Source: Actinomycetales bacterium
Lineage (GTDB): Bacteria; Actinomycetota; Actinomycetes; Actinomycetales; Cellulomonadaceae
Reading direction: 5' to 3'
Length of the DNA: 15,614 bases
Assembly (NCBI GenBank): GCA_012514545.1
Contig: JAAZAC010000082.1
Coordinates: 1-15,614, forward strand
A program made the position numbers and the translations under genes. Below the pieces are notes generated by a model. It saw only the letters and a list, made by a program, of their open reading frames with translations. It did not search any database and was not told the origin of the DNA. Of this stretch, positions 1 to 5,809 are shown piece by piece (within the stretch, counting starts at the first letter, position 1; every line of letters starts with the position of its first letter).

Positions 1-502
1 CCCGCCTGCACCGCGGCGTCGGACACGATGACGTTCACCGGGCTGCCGGAGAGCGCGAGCAGGGAGCCCGCGTGCGCCCCGAACGCGAGCGGCGCCAGCA
101 TCTGGGGCACGGCGTGGCCGTTGCGCAGCGCGACGACGACCACCATCGGCAGGAGCGCCGCGACCGAGCCGTTCGGGCTGACGACGGCGGTGAGCAGCGC
201 GACGAGCAGCATGATCGCCACGAGGAGGGGCACGCGCCCCGTGCCCGCGCGCCGCGTCAGCGCGAGGCCGGCCCACGTCGTCACGCCCGTCGCGTCGAGG
301 CCTCGCTCACGACGAACAGCGACGCCACGAAGATGACGACCGGGTCGCCGAAGCCGCTCAGCGCGGCCTCGGCGTCGAGGACCCCCGTCGCGTAGAGCGC
401 GAGCGCGACGAGGATCGCGACGACGCCGACGGGCAGCCGGTTCCACAGGAACAGCGCGACCGCGCCGCCGAGGACGACGAGGCTGGCGACCGCGGGATCC
501 AT
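1..502 (-). pseudogene. SLC13/DASS-type anion permease, N-terminal part, frameshifted and cut by window edge
   Basis: Read from the ATG at 502, the first 66 codons encode two hydrophobic segments (about residues 5-20 and 24-42) followed by GFGDPVVIFVASLFVVSE, typical of SLC13-type permeases. After codon 67 this frame runs into a TGA at 281-283. One frame over, the protein continues without a gap as GLDATGVTTWAGLAL, then a membrane segment, then SPNGSVAALLPM and SGSPVNVIVSDAAV to the window edge. These resemble the conserved serine/asparagine motifs of divalent-anion/sodium symporters. The join needs exactly one extra G at about 300-302. The family moves dicarboxylates, sulfate or similar anions across the inner membrane; the substrate here cannot be read. 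It lies 20 bp downstream of the META lipoprotein gene, so the two may be co-transcribed. No clear Shine-Dalgarno precedes the ATG. The shift could be a true inactivating mutation or a sequencing error in a G run. Confidence 0.8.
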
Positions 503-522
503 GGCGCTGGGTGCCCGGGCCC

Positions 523-960
523 CTACTGCTCGTCGAAGGCGATGCCCTCGTCCTCGTCGCCGAGCACGAGCGTCCCGCCGTCGTGGACGAGCCGCGGCTC
601 ACGGAGCAGGAACGCCTCGAGCCAGGCGTCGAGCCGCGCGCGGTCGTCGGGGCAGGCCATCCGCGTGGACGCCATCGGGCCGACGACGCGCAGCGCGCCG
701 TCGTCCCAGGTGGCCGCCGCCATGAGGGTGTTGCAGCCGGCGTTGACCGAGATGCGGTCCTCCTGGAAGACGAGCCGCACCTCGGCGCCGGGCCCCGGGT
801 CGACGCCGCGGATCTCGGTCGAGACGAAGGCCTTGCCCGCGAGGTCGGGCCCGGCGCCCGCACCGCCGTCGGCGCACGCCGCGAGGACCAGGGCGCACAC
901 CGCGAGGATCGGGGCGGCCCGCAGCACGCGCGGGCCGGGGTGACGCGGTCGCGCACGCAC
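523..960 (-). CDS. META-domain (HslJ-like) lipoprotein
   Basis: This 145-residue protein starts at a GTG. The N-terminus has an Arg-rich stretch, a hydrophobic core and a lipobox ending at Cys29 (VLAAC), so it is probably an exported lipoprotein anchored to the outer face of the membrane. The mature part matches the META/HslJ domain pattern: a beta-rich region followed by ISVNAGCNTLMA (residues 70-81) and STRMACP (98-104), then an amphipathic helix with DAWLEAFL. META domains occur in the E. coli heat-shock protein HslJ and in many secreted proteins of unknown exact role. The GTG at 960 is supported by GAGGGGAGG at 966-974, five bases upstream. The permease fragment follows 20 bp downstream on the same strand. 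The biochemical function is not established; the domain call is fairly secure. Confidence 0.83.
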   Translation of the reverse strand: MRARPRHPGPRVLRAAPILAVCALVLAACADGGAGAGPDLAGKAFVSTEIRGVDPGPGAEVRLVFQEDRISVNAGCNTLMAAATWDDGALRVVGPMASTRMACPDDRARLDAWLEAFLLREPRLVHDGGTLVLGDEDEGIAFDEQ

Positions 961-965
961 GCGGG

Positions 966-974
966 CCTCCCCTC
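966..974 (-). promoter_or_regulatory. Shine-Dalgarno of the META lipoprotein gene
   Basis: On the minus strand GAGGGGAGG ends 5 nt before the GTG at 960. It decides the GTG start, since no ATG precedes the signal peptide. Confidence 0.7.
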
Positions 975-1016
975 GCCGTCGGTCAGCCCACCCTCGCGCA
1001 CGCGGCGCGCGCCGGT

Positions 1017-1037
1017 GACCACCCGGAACGGGTGGTC
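1017..1037. repeat. Perfect 9-bp inverted repeat (hairpin or operator)
   Basis: GACCACCCG at 1017-1025 and its exact complement CGGGTGGTC at 1029-1037 flank a 3-nt centre. It lies about 57 bp upstream of the META lipoprotein start and about 100 bp downstream of the small Trp-rich gene on the same strand. It could be a terminator for the upstream gene or a dyad operator for the lipoprotein gene. No T tract follows. Confidence 0.5.
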
Positions 1038-1109
1038 CGGGCCGGGGCGCGCTCGGGACGCCGCGGGCCGCGCGTGCTCAGGGCACGCGGCCGCCCGCGC
1101 GCGCCCGCC

Positions 1110-1124
1110 CCGGCGCGGCGCCGG
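1110..1124 (-). terminator. Possible terminator hairpin after the small Trp-rich gene
   Basis: CCGGCG at 1110-1115 pairs with CGCCGG at 1119-1124 around a 3-nt loop, 11 nt beyond the stop codon at 1136-1138. There is no U tract, which is common for actinobacterial terminators. GC content is extreme here, so chance symmetry is possible. Confidence 0.3.
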
Positions 1125-1135
1125 CCGTCAGGCCG

Positions 1136-1444
1136 TCAGGACACCGGCACGGCGAGGCGCCAGCCCTCGCCGACGGGCTCGGTGCCCTCGGGGAGGTCCG
1201 CCGTCGCGATGACGACGTTCGTCCCCGTCCCGGAGACCTTCTCCCACCGACTGCCGTAGCAGAGGTCGACCTTGATGTCCGGCGGATCCGCGGACAGCGT
1301 GGCCTCCTCGATCAGCTCGGTGGTGCCGTTCTCGGCATCGGCGGCCCAGTACACAGTGGCGTGCGGGTGGTAGCTGGCCCACTCCCACTTCCACTGGCGC
1401 TGGACCTGCTCCCAGTGGCAGAGGGTCTCCGTCGACTCGGACAT
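1136..1444 (-). CDS. Small tryptophan-rich protein of unknown function
   Basis: I do not recognise a family. The 102-residue product starts MSESTETLCHWEQVQRQW and is acidic, with no signal peptide and no membrane segment, so it is probably cytosolic. It is unusually rich in aromatic residues for its size: a cluster of W in the first 35 residues (HWEQV, QRQWKWEWASY, VYWAAD), then CYGSRWEKV and EGWRLAV near the end. Two cysteines are present (in LCHW and LCYG). The pattern of alternating short strands suggests a small beta-rich fold; that is inference. The start is well supported: AGGAGG lies 9 nt before the ATG. The open frame extends far upstream but only this start has a Shine-Dalgarno. It is divergent from dinB across a 171-bp gap. 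No partner gene suggests a role. Confidence 0.72.
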   Translation of the reverse strand: MSESTETLCHWEQVQRQWKWEWASYHPHATVYWAADAENGTTELIEEATLSADPPDIKVDLCYGSRWEKVSGTGTNVVIATADLPEGTEPVGEGWRLAVPVS

Positions 1445-1453
1445 GTACGCCCA

Positions 1454-1459
1454 CCTCCT
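1454..1459 (-). promoter_or_regulatory. Shine-Dalgarno of the small Trp-rich gene
   Basis: AGGAGG on the minus strand, 9 nt before the ATG at 1444. It fixes the start inside a much longer open frame. Confidence 0.8.
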
Positions 1460-1466
1460 GGAGGTC

Positions 1467-1484
1467 GTGCGCGCCGTCGCGCAC
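1467..1484. repeat. 7-bp inverted repeat in the leader of the Trp-rich gene
   Basis: GTGCGCG at 1467-1473 and CGCGCAC at 1478-1484 form a perfect 7-bp stem with a 4-nt loop, just upstream of the Shine-Dalgarno. It could be a leader hairpin. Chance symmetry in GC-rich DNA is also possible. Confidence 0.35.
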
Positions 1485-1507
1485 CGGTTCCCCCGATCCT
1501 GACACCC

Positions 1508-1541
1508 CGGGCCCACATGGGGGGAGGGGACCTTGGGCCCG
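1508..1541. repeat. 8-bp inverted repeat with 18-bp spacer, upstream of dinB
   Basis: CGGGCCCA at 1508-1515 is matched exactly by TGGGCCCG at 1534-1541. Both arms contain the GGGCCC palindrome. It lies in the divergent region between the Trp-rich gene and dinB. It may be a paired binding site; no known regulator motif is recognised. Confidence 0.4.
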
Positions 1542-1559
1542 ATGCCGACGAACCTGGCG

Positions 1560-1574
1560 TTCGGGTCACCCGAA
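1560..1574. repeat. 15-bp palindrome upstream of the dinB LexA box
   Basis: TTCGGGTCACCCGAA is perfectly symmetric about position 1567 and ends 12 bp before the LexA box. Its size and position suit a second protein-binding site; no regulator is identified. Confidence 0.4.
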
Positions 1575-1586
1575 GGGGGCTCTCTC

Positions 1587-1602
1587 TCGAACACCTGTTC
1601 GA
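1587..1602. promoter_or_regulatory. LexA (SOS) box of dinB
   Basis: TCGAACACCTGTTCGA is a perfect match to the actinobacterial LexA operator TCGAAC-N4-GTTCGA, with both half-sites intact. It ends one base before the predicted -10 hexamer of dinB, where bound LexA would block RNA polymerase. It predicts DNA-damage induction of dinB. Confidence 0.92.
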
Positions 1603-1603
1603 C

Positions 1604-1609
1604 TACCCT
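1604..1609 (+). promoter_or_regulatory. -10 element of dinB, leaderless start
   Basis: TACCCT fits the actinobacterial TANNNT -10 pattern and ends 6 nt before the GTG at 1616, so the transcript should begin at or next to the start codon. No Shine-Dalgarno lies in front of the GTG. No clear -35 is seen, which is common in this group. Confidence 0.7.
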
Positions 1610-1615
1610 GGATCC

Positions 1616-2872
1616 GTGCCCACGGGCGGAGCGACGATCCTGCACGCCGACCTCGACGCGTTCTACGCGTCGGTCGAGCAGCTGCTGGACCCCGCCCTCA
1701 GGGGCCGGCCGGTCGCCGTCGGGGGCGGCCCGGGTGGGGGCGTGGTGCTCGCGGCGTCGTACGAGGCGAAGCGGTTCGGGGTGCGCGGCGGCATGGGCGG
1801 GTACCAGGCGGCGCGGCTGTGCCCGCACCTGACGTTCGTACGGGGGCACTTCACCGAGTACCAGCGGCTCGGCGACGCCGTGATGGCCGTGCTGCGCGAC
1901 GTCACCCCGCTGGTCGAGCGGATCTCGATCGACGAGGCGTTCCTCGACGTGTCCGGCGCGGTCCACCTCTTCGGCCCGCCGGAGGCGATCGCCGCGCACA
2001 TCCGCGCCCGGGTGCGCGAGGAGGTCGGGCTGCCGATCTCCGTGGGCGCCGCGCGCACCAAGCACCTCGCGAAGATCGCCTCGCAGGTCGCCAAGCCCGA
2101 CGGCCTCGTCGTCGTGCCGCCGGGCCGCGAGCGGGAGTTCCTCGACCCCCTCCCCGTCGGCCTCGTGTGGGGCGTGGGCCCCGTGACCGAGGAGCGCCTC
2201 GCCGGGCTGGGCATCCGCACGATCGGCGACCTCGCCCGCACGCCGTCGCGGACGGTCGAGCGGCTGGTGGGGCACGCCGTCGGGCACAAGCTGTGGTCGA
2301 TGGCGCACGACGACGACCCGCGCCGCATCGTCACGGCGCGCCGCGCCGGGTCGGTCGGTGCGCAGTCGGCGATGCGCGCGCAGCGGCCGGACCCGGCCCG
2401 CGTGCGCGCGGTCCTCGCCCACCTCGCGGACCGGGTGGCGCGCCGGCTGCGGGAGAAGGGCCGGGCCGGGCGCACGGTCACGGTGCGCGTGCGCTTCGCG
2501 GGCATGCGGTCCGTGACCCGGGCGCGGACCCTCCCCCAGCCCGTGGCGACGACGCTCACGCTCACCGAGATCGCCGAGCGGCTCGTGCGGTCGGTCCTCG
2601 ACGAGGAGCCGGACGCGGAGGTCACGCTGCTCGCGATCTCCGTGTCCGGGCTCGCCGACCAGCGGGTCATCCAGCCCGAGCTCGACCTCGAGCCGGACGA
2701 CCCGTGGCGGCCGGGATCGGCGTCGGGGACCGCCCGCCGGGCGGTGGACGGTTCGCTCGATCGCATCCGGGCGCGGTTCGGCACCGGGTCGGCCGGCTAC
2801 CTGCCCGCGCTGCTCGGCGGCGCGGTGGCCGTGCCCGACGAGTTCCGCGAGCTCGCCGAGCACGAGGTCTGA
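1616..2872 (+). CDS. dinB: DNA polymerase IV (Y-family translesion polymerase)
   Basis: The 418-residue protein is a Y-family polymerase that extends primers across damaged template. Palm motif HADLDAFYASVEQ (residues 10-22) supplies the first catalytic aspartate, Asp12, and SIDEAFLD (104-111) supplies Asp106 and Glu107. The palm-fingers region has VLAASYEAKRFGVRGGM (44-60). Thumb helix-hairpin-helix is at about 182-215 (WGVGPVTEERLAGLGI), and the little-finger domain at about 240-350. The steric-gate position is aromatic (Tyr17). QPELDL at 353-358 sits where a sliding-clamp motif is expected but is not a classic one. The GTG at 1616 is chosen because the protein then begins just before the conserved ILHADLDAF, and a -10 element lies 6 nt upstream. 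The perfect LexA box implies SOS control. It converges with the TspO-like gene, with 14 bp between stops. Confidence 0.94.
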   Translation: MPTGGATILHADLDAFYASVEQLLDPALRGRPVAVGGGPGGGVVLAASYEAKRFGVRGGMGGYQAARLCPHLTFVRGHFTEYQRLGDAVMAVLRDVTPLVERISIDEAFLDVSGAVHLFGPPEAIAAHIRARVREEVGLPISVGAARTKHLAKIASQVAKPDGLVVVPPGREREFLDPLPVGLVWGVGPVTEERLAGLGIRTIGDLARTPSRTVERLVGHAVGHKLWSMAHDDDPRRIVTARRAGSVGAQSAMRAQRPDPARVRAVLAHLADRVARRLREKGRAGRTVTVRVRFAGMRSVTRARTLPQPVATTLTLTEIAERLVRSVLDEEPDAEVTLLAISVSGLADQRVIQPELDLEPDDPWRPGSASGTARRAVDGSLDRIRARFGTGSAGYLPALLGGAVAVPDEFRELAEHEV

Positions 2873-2886
2873 GGGCGGCGCCGGCG

Positions 2887-3807
2887 TCAGCGCCCGCGCG
2901 GTGCGCTCGGCCGCTCCGCCCGGGCGCGCCCGCGCAGCCGCCGCACGGCCATACCTGCCGTGGCCACCGTCACCGCGCCCGCGGCGACGCCCGCCGCCAC
3001 CTCGGCGGGCAGCGAGACGAGGTCGCCGCTGCCGCGCGCCACCACGACCCACGAGAGCCCCCACACGATCGCCGCCCCGATCGCGAGCCGGCCGCGCGTC
3101 CACACCGCGGAGGCCACGCCGGCCACCCCGGCGAGGGCGAGGGCGGCGACCGCCCAGGCGTCGGCCGTCGTCGACGCGGCCGCGGCGGCCGGGTCGTCCG
3201 TCCCCGCGATGACGACCGCGAACACGTTGGCGATCGTCGCCACGGTCACCCAGCCGAGGTAGAGGCCCGTCGTGCCGTCCAGCACCACCGCCTCGACGAC
3301 GCCGGACGGCCGCCGCTCCCCCAGCCGGGCCACGGCGACGAGCAGGACGGCGAGCAGCGCGAGGATGACCGGCACGCTCAGCACGAGCAGCCCGCCCTGG
3401 ACGACGCCGATCCACGCCGCGTTGAGCAGCATCGCCGCCAGGACGAGCCACCCGACGCGGCGCTGGCGCTCGTCCGCCCGGCGGGCCGGGAGCGCCTGCC
3501 AGACGGCGTACGCGAACAGCCCCGCGTAGATCACCGACCAGATCATGAAGGCCGGCTCGCCGGGGGCCACCGGCGTCGCGTCCGCGGCGAGGGCGCCGTC
3601 GCCGACCTCCTGCTGCGACGGCCCGCCCGCGGCCCCGCTGCCGAGCCAGCCGGCGACGGCGGAGAGCACCGCACCGACGACGACGGCGACCTGCCGGGCC
3701 ACGTCGCCCCCGCGCCGCCCCGGCTCCGGCACCGCCCCGGGCGCGCGGCCGGGCGGCTCGGTCAGGTCGGTGGGGTGGCTCGGCGTCGGGGCGTGGGCGT
3801 CGGGCAT
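2887..3807 (-). CDS. TspO/MBR-related (tryptophan-rich sensory protein-like) membrane protein
   Basis: The protein has 306 residues, with a Pro-rich cytosolic N-terminus of about 35 residues and about eight predicted membrane segments (roughly 37-56, 83-105, 117-135, 138-160, 175-200, 216-235, 240-257, 268-287). Segments 2-5 carry a TspO-like pattern: EPAFMIWSVIYAGLFAY (84-100), LNAAWI (128-133) and GLYLGWVTVATIAN (181-194), which correspond to conserved W, N and W/N positions of the family. Classic bacterial TspO has about 160 residues and five helices, so this is an extended form, common in Actinobacteria, with extra C-terminal helices. TspO proteins bind porphyrins or other hydrophobic ligands; the role here is unknown. 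The ATG at 3807 has only a weak GGTGAG upstream. It lies 58 bp after dnaG on the same strand. Confidence 0.78.
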   Translation of the reverse strand: MPDAHAPTPSHPTDLTEPPGRAPGAVPEPGRRGGDVARQVAVVVGAVLSAVAGWLGSGAAGGPSQQEVGDGALAADATPVAPGEPAFMIWSVIYAGLFAYAVWQALPARRADERQRRVGWLVLAAMLLNAAWIGVVQGGLLVLSVPVILALLAVLLVAVARLGERRPSGVVEAVVLDGTTGLYLGWVTVATIANVFAVVIAGTDDPAAAAASTTADAWAVAALALAGVAGVASAVWTRGRLAIGAAIVWGLSWVVVARGSGDLVSLPAEVAAGVAAGAVTVATAGMAVRRLRGRARAERPSAPRGR

Positions 3808-3865
3808 CGCACCATGCTCACCGACGGCGGCGCCCGCCGCACCCGGGCGGGCGGGCGGCGCCGGG

Positions 3866-5755
3866 TCAGTCGTTGCTGCGCAGCGCGCGGCGGCGCTGCT
3901 CGAGGTCGACGAGCTCGGCGAACGCCGCGCCGTACGCCTCGGCGTCGGCCGTCGGGTCCATGCGCTGCAGGCGGCCGCGCAGGTCGGCGATCTGCCGGGT
4001 CAGCAGCACGTCGAGGAGCGCCCCCACGACCCCGCGCACGTAGTCCTCGAGCGCGGCGGGGCGGTCCTCCGGCAGCGGCGTCACGGCGAGCTCGGTGACG
4101 GTCCCGGCGATCGGCCCCGCCGCCTCCTCGCGGACACGCTCGAGCCACGCGGCCTCGCCGCCCGCCGCCGCGAGCGCGCCGACGCCGCCCGCGGCGCGCA
4201 CCGCCTCGTGCACCGCGCGCAGCGCGGGGACGGAGAACGCGTCGTCCGGCAGCGCGTCGAAGACGGCCGCGTCGACCTTGCCGGGGTGCTGCAGGACGGC
4301 GGCCAGCACGTTCCGCTGGAGCGTCGCCACCGGGTCCTCGCGCTCGAGGCGCGGGCGGGGCGCCTCGTCGCCGTCCTGGCGCGGCGCGGGGCCGCTCGCC
4401 CGCCCCGCCGCCTGCACGGCGCGCGCCACGGCGTCGTGCTCCATGCCGAGCCAGCCCGCGAGCATCCGCGCGTACTCGGGCCGCAGCGCGGCGTCGCGGA
4501 TCCGCGCGACGATCGGCGCCGACGCCCGGAGCGCCGCGACGCGCCCCTCGGCGGTCTCGAGGTCGTGCGTGGCGATCGTCGAGCGGATGACGAACTCGAA
4601 CAGCGGCACCCGCCCCTGCACGAGCGCCACGACCGCGTCCGGCCCCTTCGTCTGCCGCAGCTCGCACGGGTCCATCCCGCTCGGCTCGACCGCCACGAAC
4701 GTCTGCGCGTAGAAGCGCTGGTCCTCGCCGAACGCCCGCAGCGCCGCCTTCTGCCCCGCCTCGTCGCCGTCGAACGTGAAGATGATCTCCCCGCCGACGG
4801 ACTCCCCCGACGACAGCTGCACGCCGCCGCCCGCGGTCGTGTCGCCGAGCAGCCGCCGCAGCACGCGCGCGTGGTCCGCGCCGAACGCGGTGCCGCACGT
4901 GGCCACGGCCGTCGGCACGCCCGACAGGTGGGCGGCCATGACGTCCGTGTACCCCTCGACCACGACGACCTGCTTGCGCCGCGCGATCTCGCGCTTGGCC
5001 AGGTCGATCCCGTAGAGGACCTGCGTCTTCTTGTACAGGACGGTCTCCGGGGAGTTGAGGTACTTGGGCCCGTCGTCGTCCTCGAGGATGCGGCGCGCGC
5101 CGAAGCCGACGACGTCGCCGGTCACGTCCCGGATCGGCCACACCAACCGCCCGCGGAACCTGTCGTACAGCCCGCGCTGCCCCTGGCTCATGAGGCCCGA
5201 CGCCGACAGCTCGGCCTCCGTGAAGCCCTTGCCGCGCAGGTGGCGCAGCAGGGCGTCCCAGCCCTGCGGCGCGAAGCCCACGCCGAACTGCTCGGCCACC
5301 TGCCGGTCGAAGCCGCGCTCGGCGAGGAACCGCCGTCCGGGTGCGGCCGCCGGCGTCAGCAGCTGCTCGGCGTAGAACGCGGCCGCGTGGCGGTGTGCCT
5401 CGAGGAGGCGCTGCCGCCGCCCCGGCTCCTCGCCCGGACGGGCCGGGCCGCCGTCCTCGTAGCGGAGCTGGATGCCGACGCGGGCGGCGAGGTGCTCGAC
5501 GGCCTCGGCGAAGCCCAGCCCGTCGATCTTCTGCACGAAGGAGATGACGTCGCCGCCCTCGCCGCACCCGAAGCAGTGCCAGAGGTTGACGGGCGGCCGG
5601 ACGTGGAACGACGGGGTCCGCTCGTCGTGGAAGGGGCACAGCCCCTTGAGGGAGCCGACGCCGGCGGGCTTGAGCGTGACGTGCTCGCCGACGATCTCCT
5701 CGATCCGCGCGCGTTCACGCACCGCGGCGACGTCCTCGCTCCGGATGCGCGCCAC
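3866..5755 (-). CDS. dnaG: DNA primase
   Basis: This 629-residue protein makes RNA primers for replication. The N-terminal CHC2 zinc-binding domain has Cys40, His43, Cys61 and Cys64 (LCPFHDERTPSF then HCFGCGEGGDV). The catalytic core follows (about 115-360), with YLNSPETVLYKK (232-243) and a Toprim fold bearing VVEGYTD (Glu267, Asp271) and FTFDGDEAG (Asp329, Asp331). The C-terminal helicase-binding domain covers about 460-629. All expected metal-binding residues are present and the length is normal. A stretch at about 304-322, rich in Gly and Ser, lies between the Toprim strands and looks like a lineage-specific loop. The start is a GTG whose protein begins MARIRSEDV, typical for DnaG; TAGACT ends 6 nt before it and there is no Shine-Dalgarno, so it is probably leaderless. 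The dGTPase gene lies directly upstream, as in Mycobacterium. Confidence 0.96.
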   Translation of the reverse strand: MARIRSEDVAAVRERARIEEIVGEHVTLKPAGVGSLKGLCPFHDERTPSFHVRPPVNLWHCFGCGEGGDVISFVQKIDGLGFAEAVEHLAARVGIQLRYEDGGPARPGEEPGRRQRLLEAHRHAAAFYAEQLLTPAAAPGRRFLAERGFDRQVAEQFGVGFAPQGWDALLRHLRGKGFTEAELSASGLMSQGQRGLYDRFRGRLVWPIRDVTGDVVGFGARRILEDDDGPKYLNSPETVLYKKTQVLYGIDLAKREIARRKQVVVVEGYTDVMAAHLSGVPTAVATCGTAFGADHARVLRRLLGDTTAGGGVQLSSGESVGGEIIFTFDGDEAGQKAALRAFGEDQRFYAQTFVAVEPSGMDPCELRQTKGPDAVVALVQGRVPLFEFVIRSTIATHDLETAEGRVAALRASAPIVARIRDAALRPEYARMLAGWLGMEHDAVARAVQAAGRASGPAPRQDGDEAPRPRLEREDPVATLQRNVLAAVLQHPGKVDAAVFDALPDDAFSVPALRAVHEAVRAAGGVGALAAAGGEAAWLERVREEAAGPIAGTVTELAVTPLPEDRPAALEDYVRGVVGALLDVLLTRQIADLRGRLQRMDPTADAEAYGAAFAELVDLEQRRRALRSND

Positions 5756-5761
5756 GCCGCG

Positions 5762-5767
5762 AGTCTA
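5762..5767 (-). promoter_or_regulatory. -10 element of dnaG, leaderless start
   Basis: TAGACT on the minus strand fits TANNNT and ends 6 nt before the GTG at 5755. It lies in the 44-bp gap behind dgt, so dnaG can be transcribed on its own. No Shine-Dalgarno is seen. Confidence 0.65.
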
Positions 5768-5792
5768 GGCCGTGCCGACGACGGGCCGGCCG

Positions 5793-5809
5793 CGCCCGCT
5801 CAGCGGGCG
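5793..5809 (-). terminator. Hairpin with the dgt stop codon in its loop
   Basis: CGCCCGC (5793-5799) and GCGGGCG (5803-5809) form a perfect 7-bp stem whose 3-nt loop is exactly the dgt TGA. It precedes the dnaG -10 element by 25 bp and may act as a terminator or processing site separating dgt from dnaG. No U tract follows. Confidence 0.45.

Noticed and set aside
1361..1615. Upstream extension of the dinB reading frame
   Set aside because: The extra residues run through the LexA box and promoter and have no resemblance to polymerase N-termini; the GTG at 1616 fits both the family and the promoter.
2873..2886. Bidirectional terminator between dinB and the TspO-like gene
   Set aside because: The 14-bp gap holds only about 4 bp of pairing.
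1136..3451. Long minus-strand open frame across dinB and part of the TspO-like gene
   Set aside because: It is open only because stops are rare at this GC content; only its last 102 codons, from the ATG at 1444 with a Shine-Dalgarno, look real.
3841..3866. Hairpin after dnaG (ACCCGG and CCGGGT arms)
   Set aside because: Only 6 bp with a 14-nt loop, and it overlaps the stop codon; too weak in this base composition to call a terminator.
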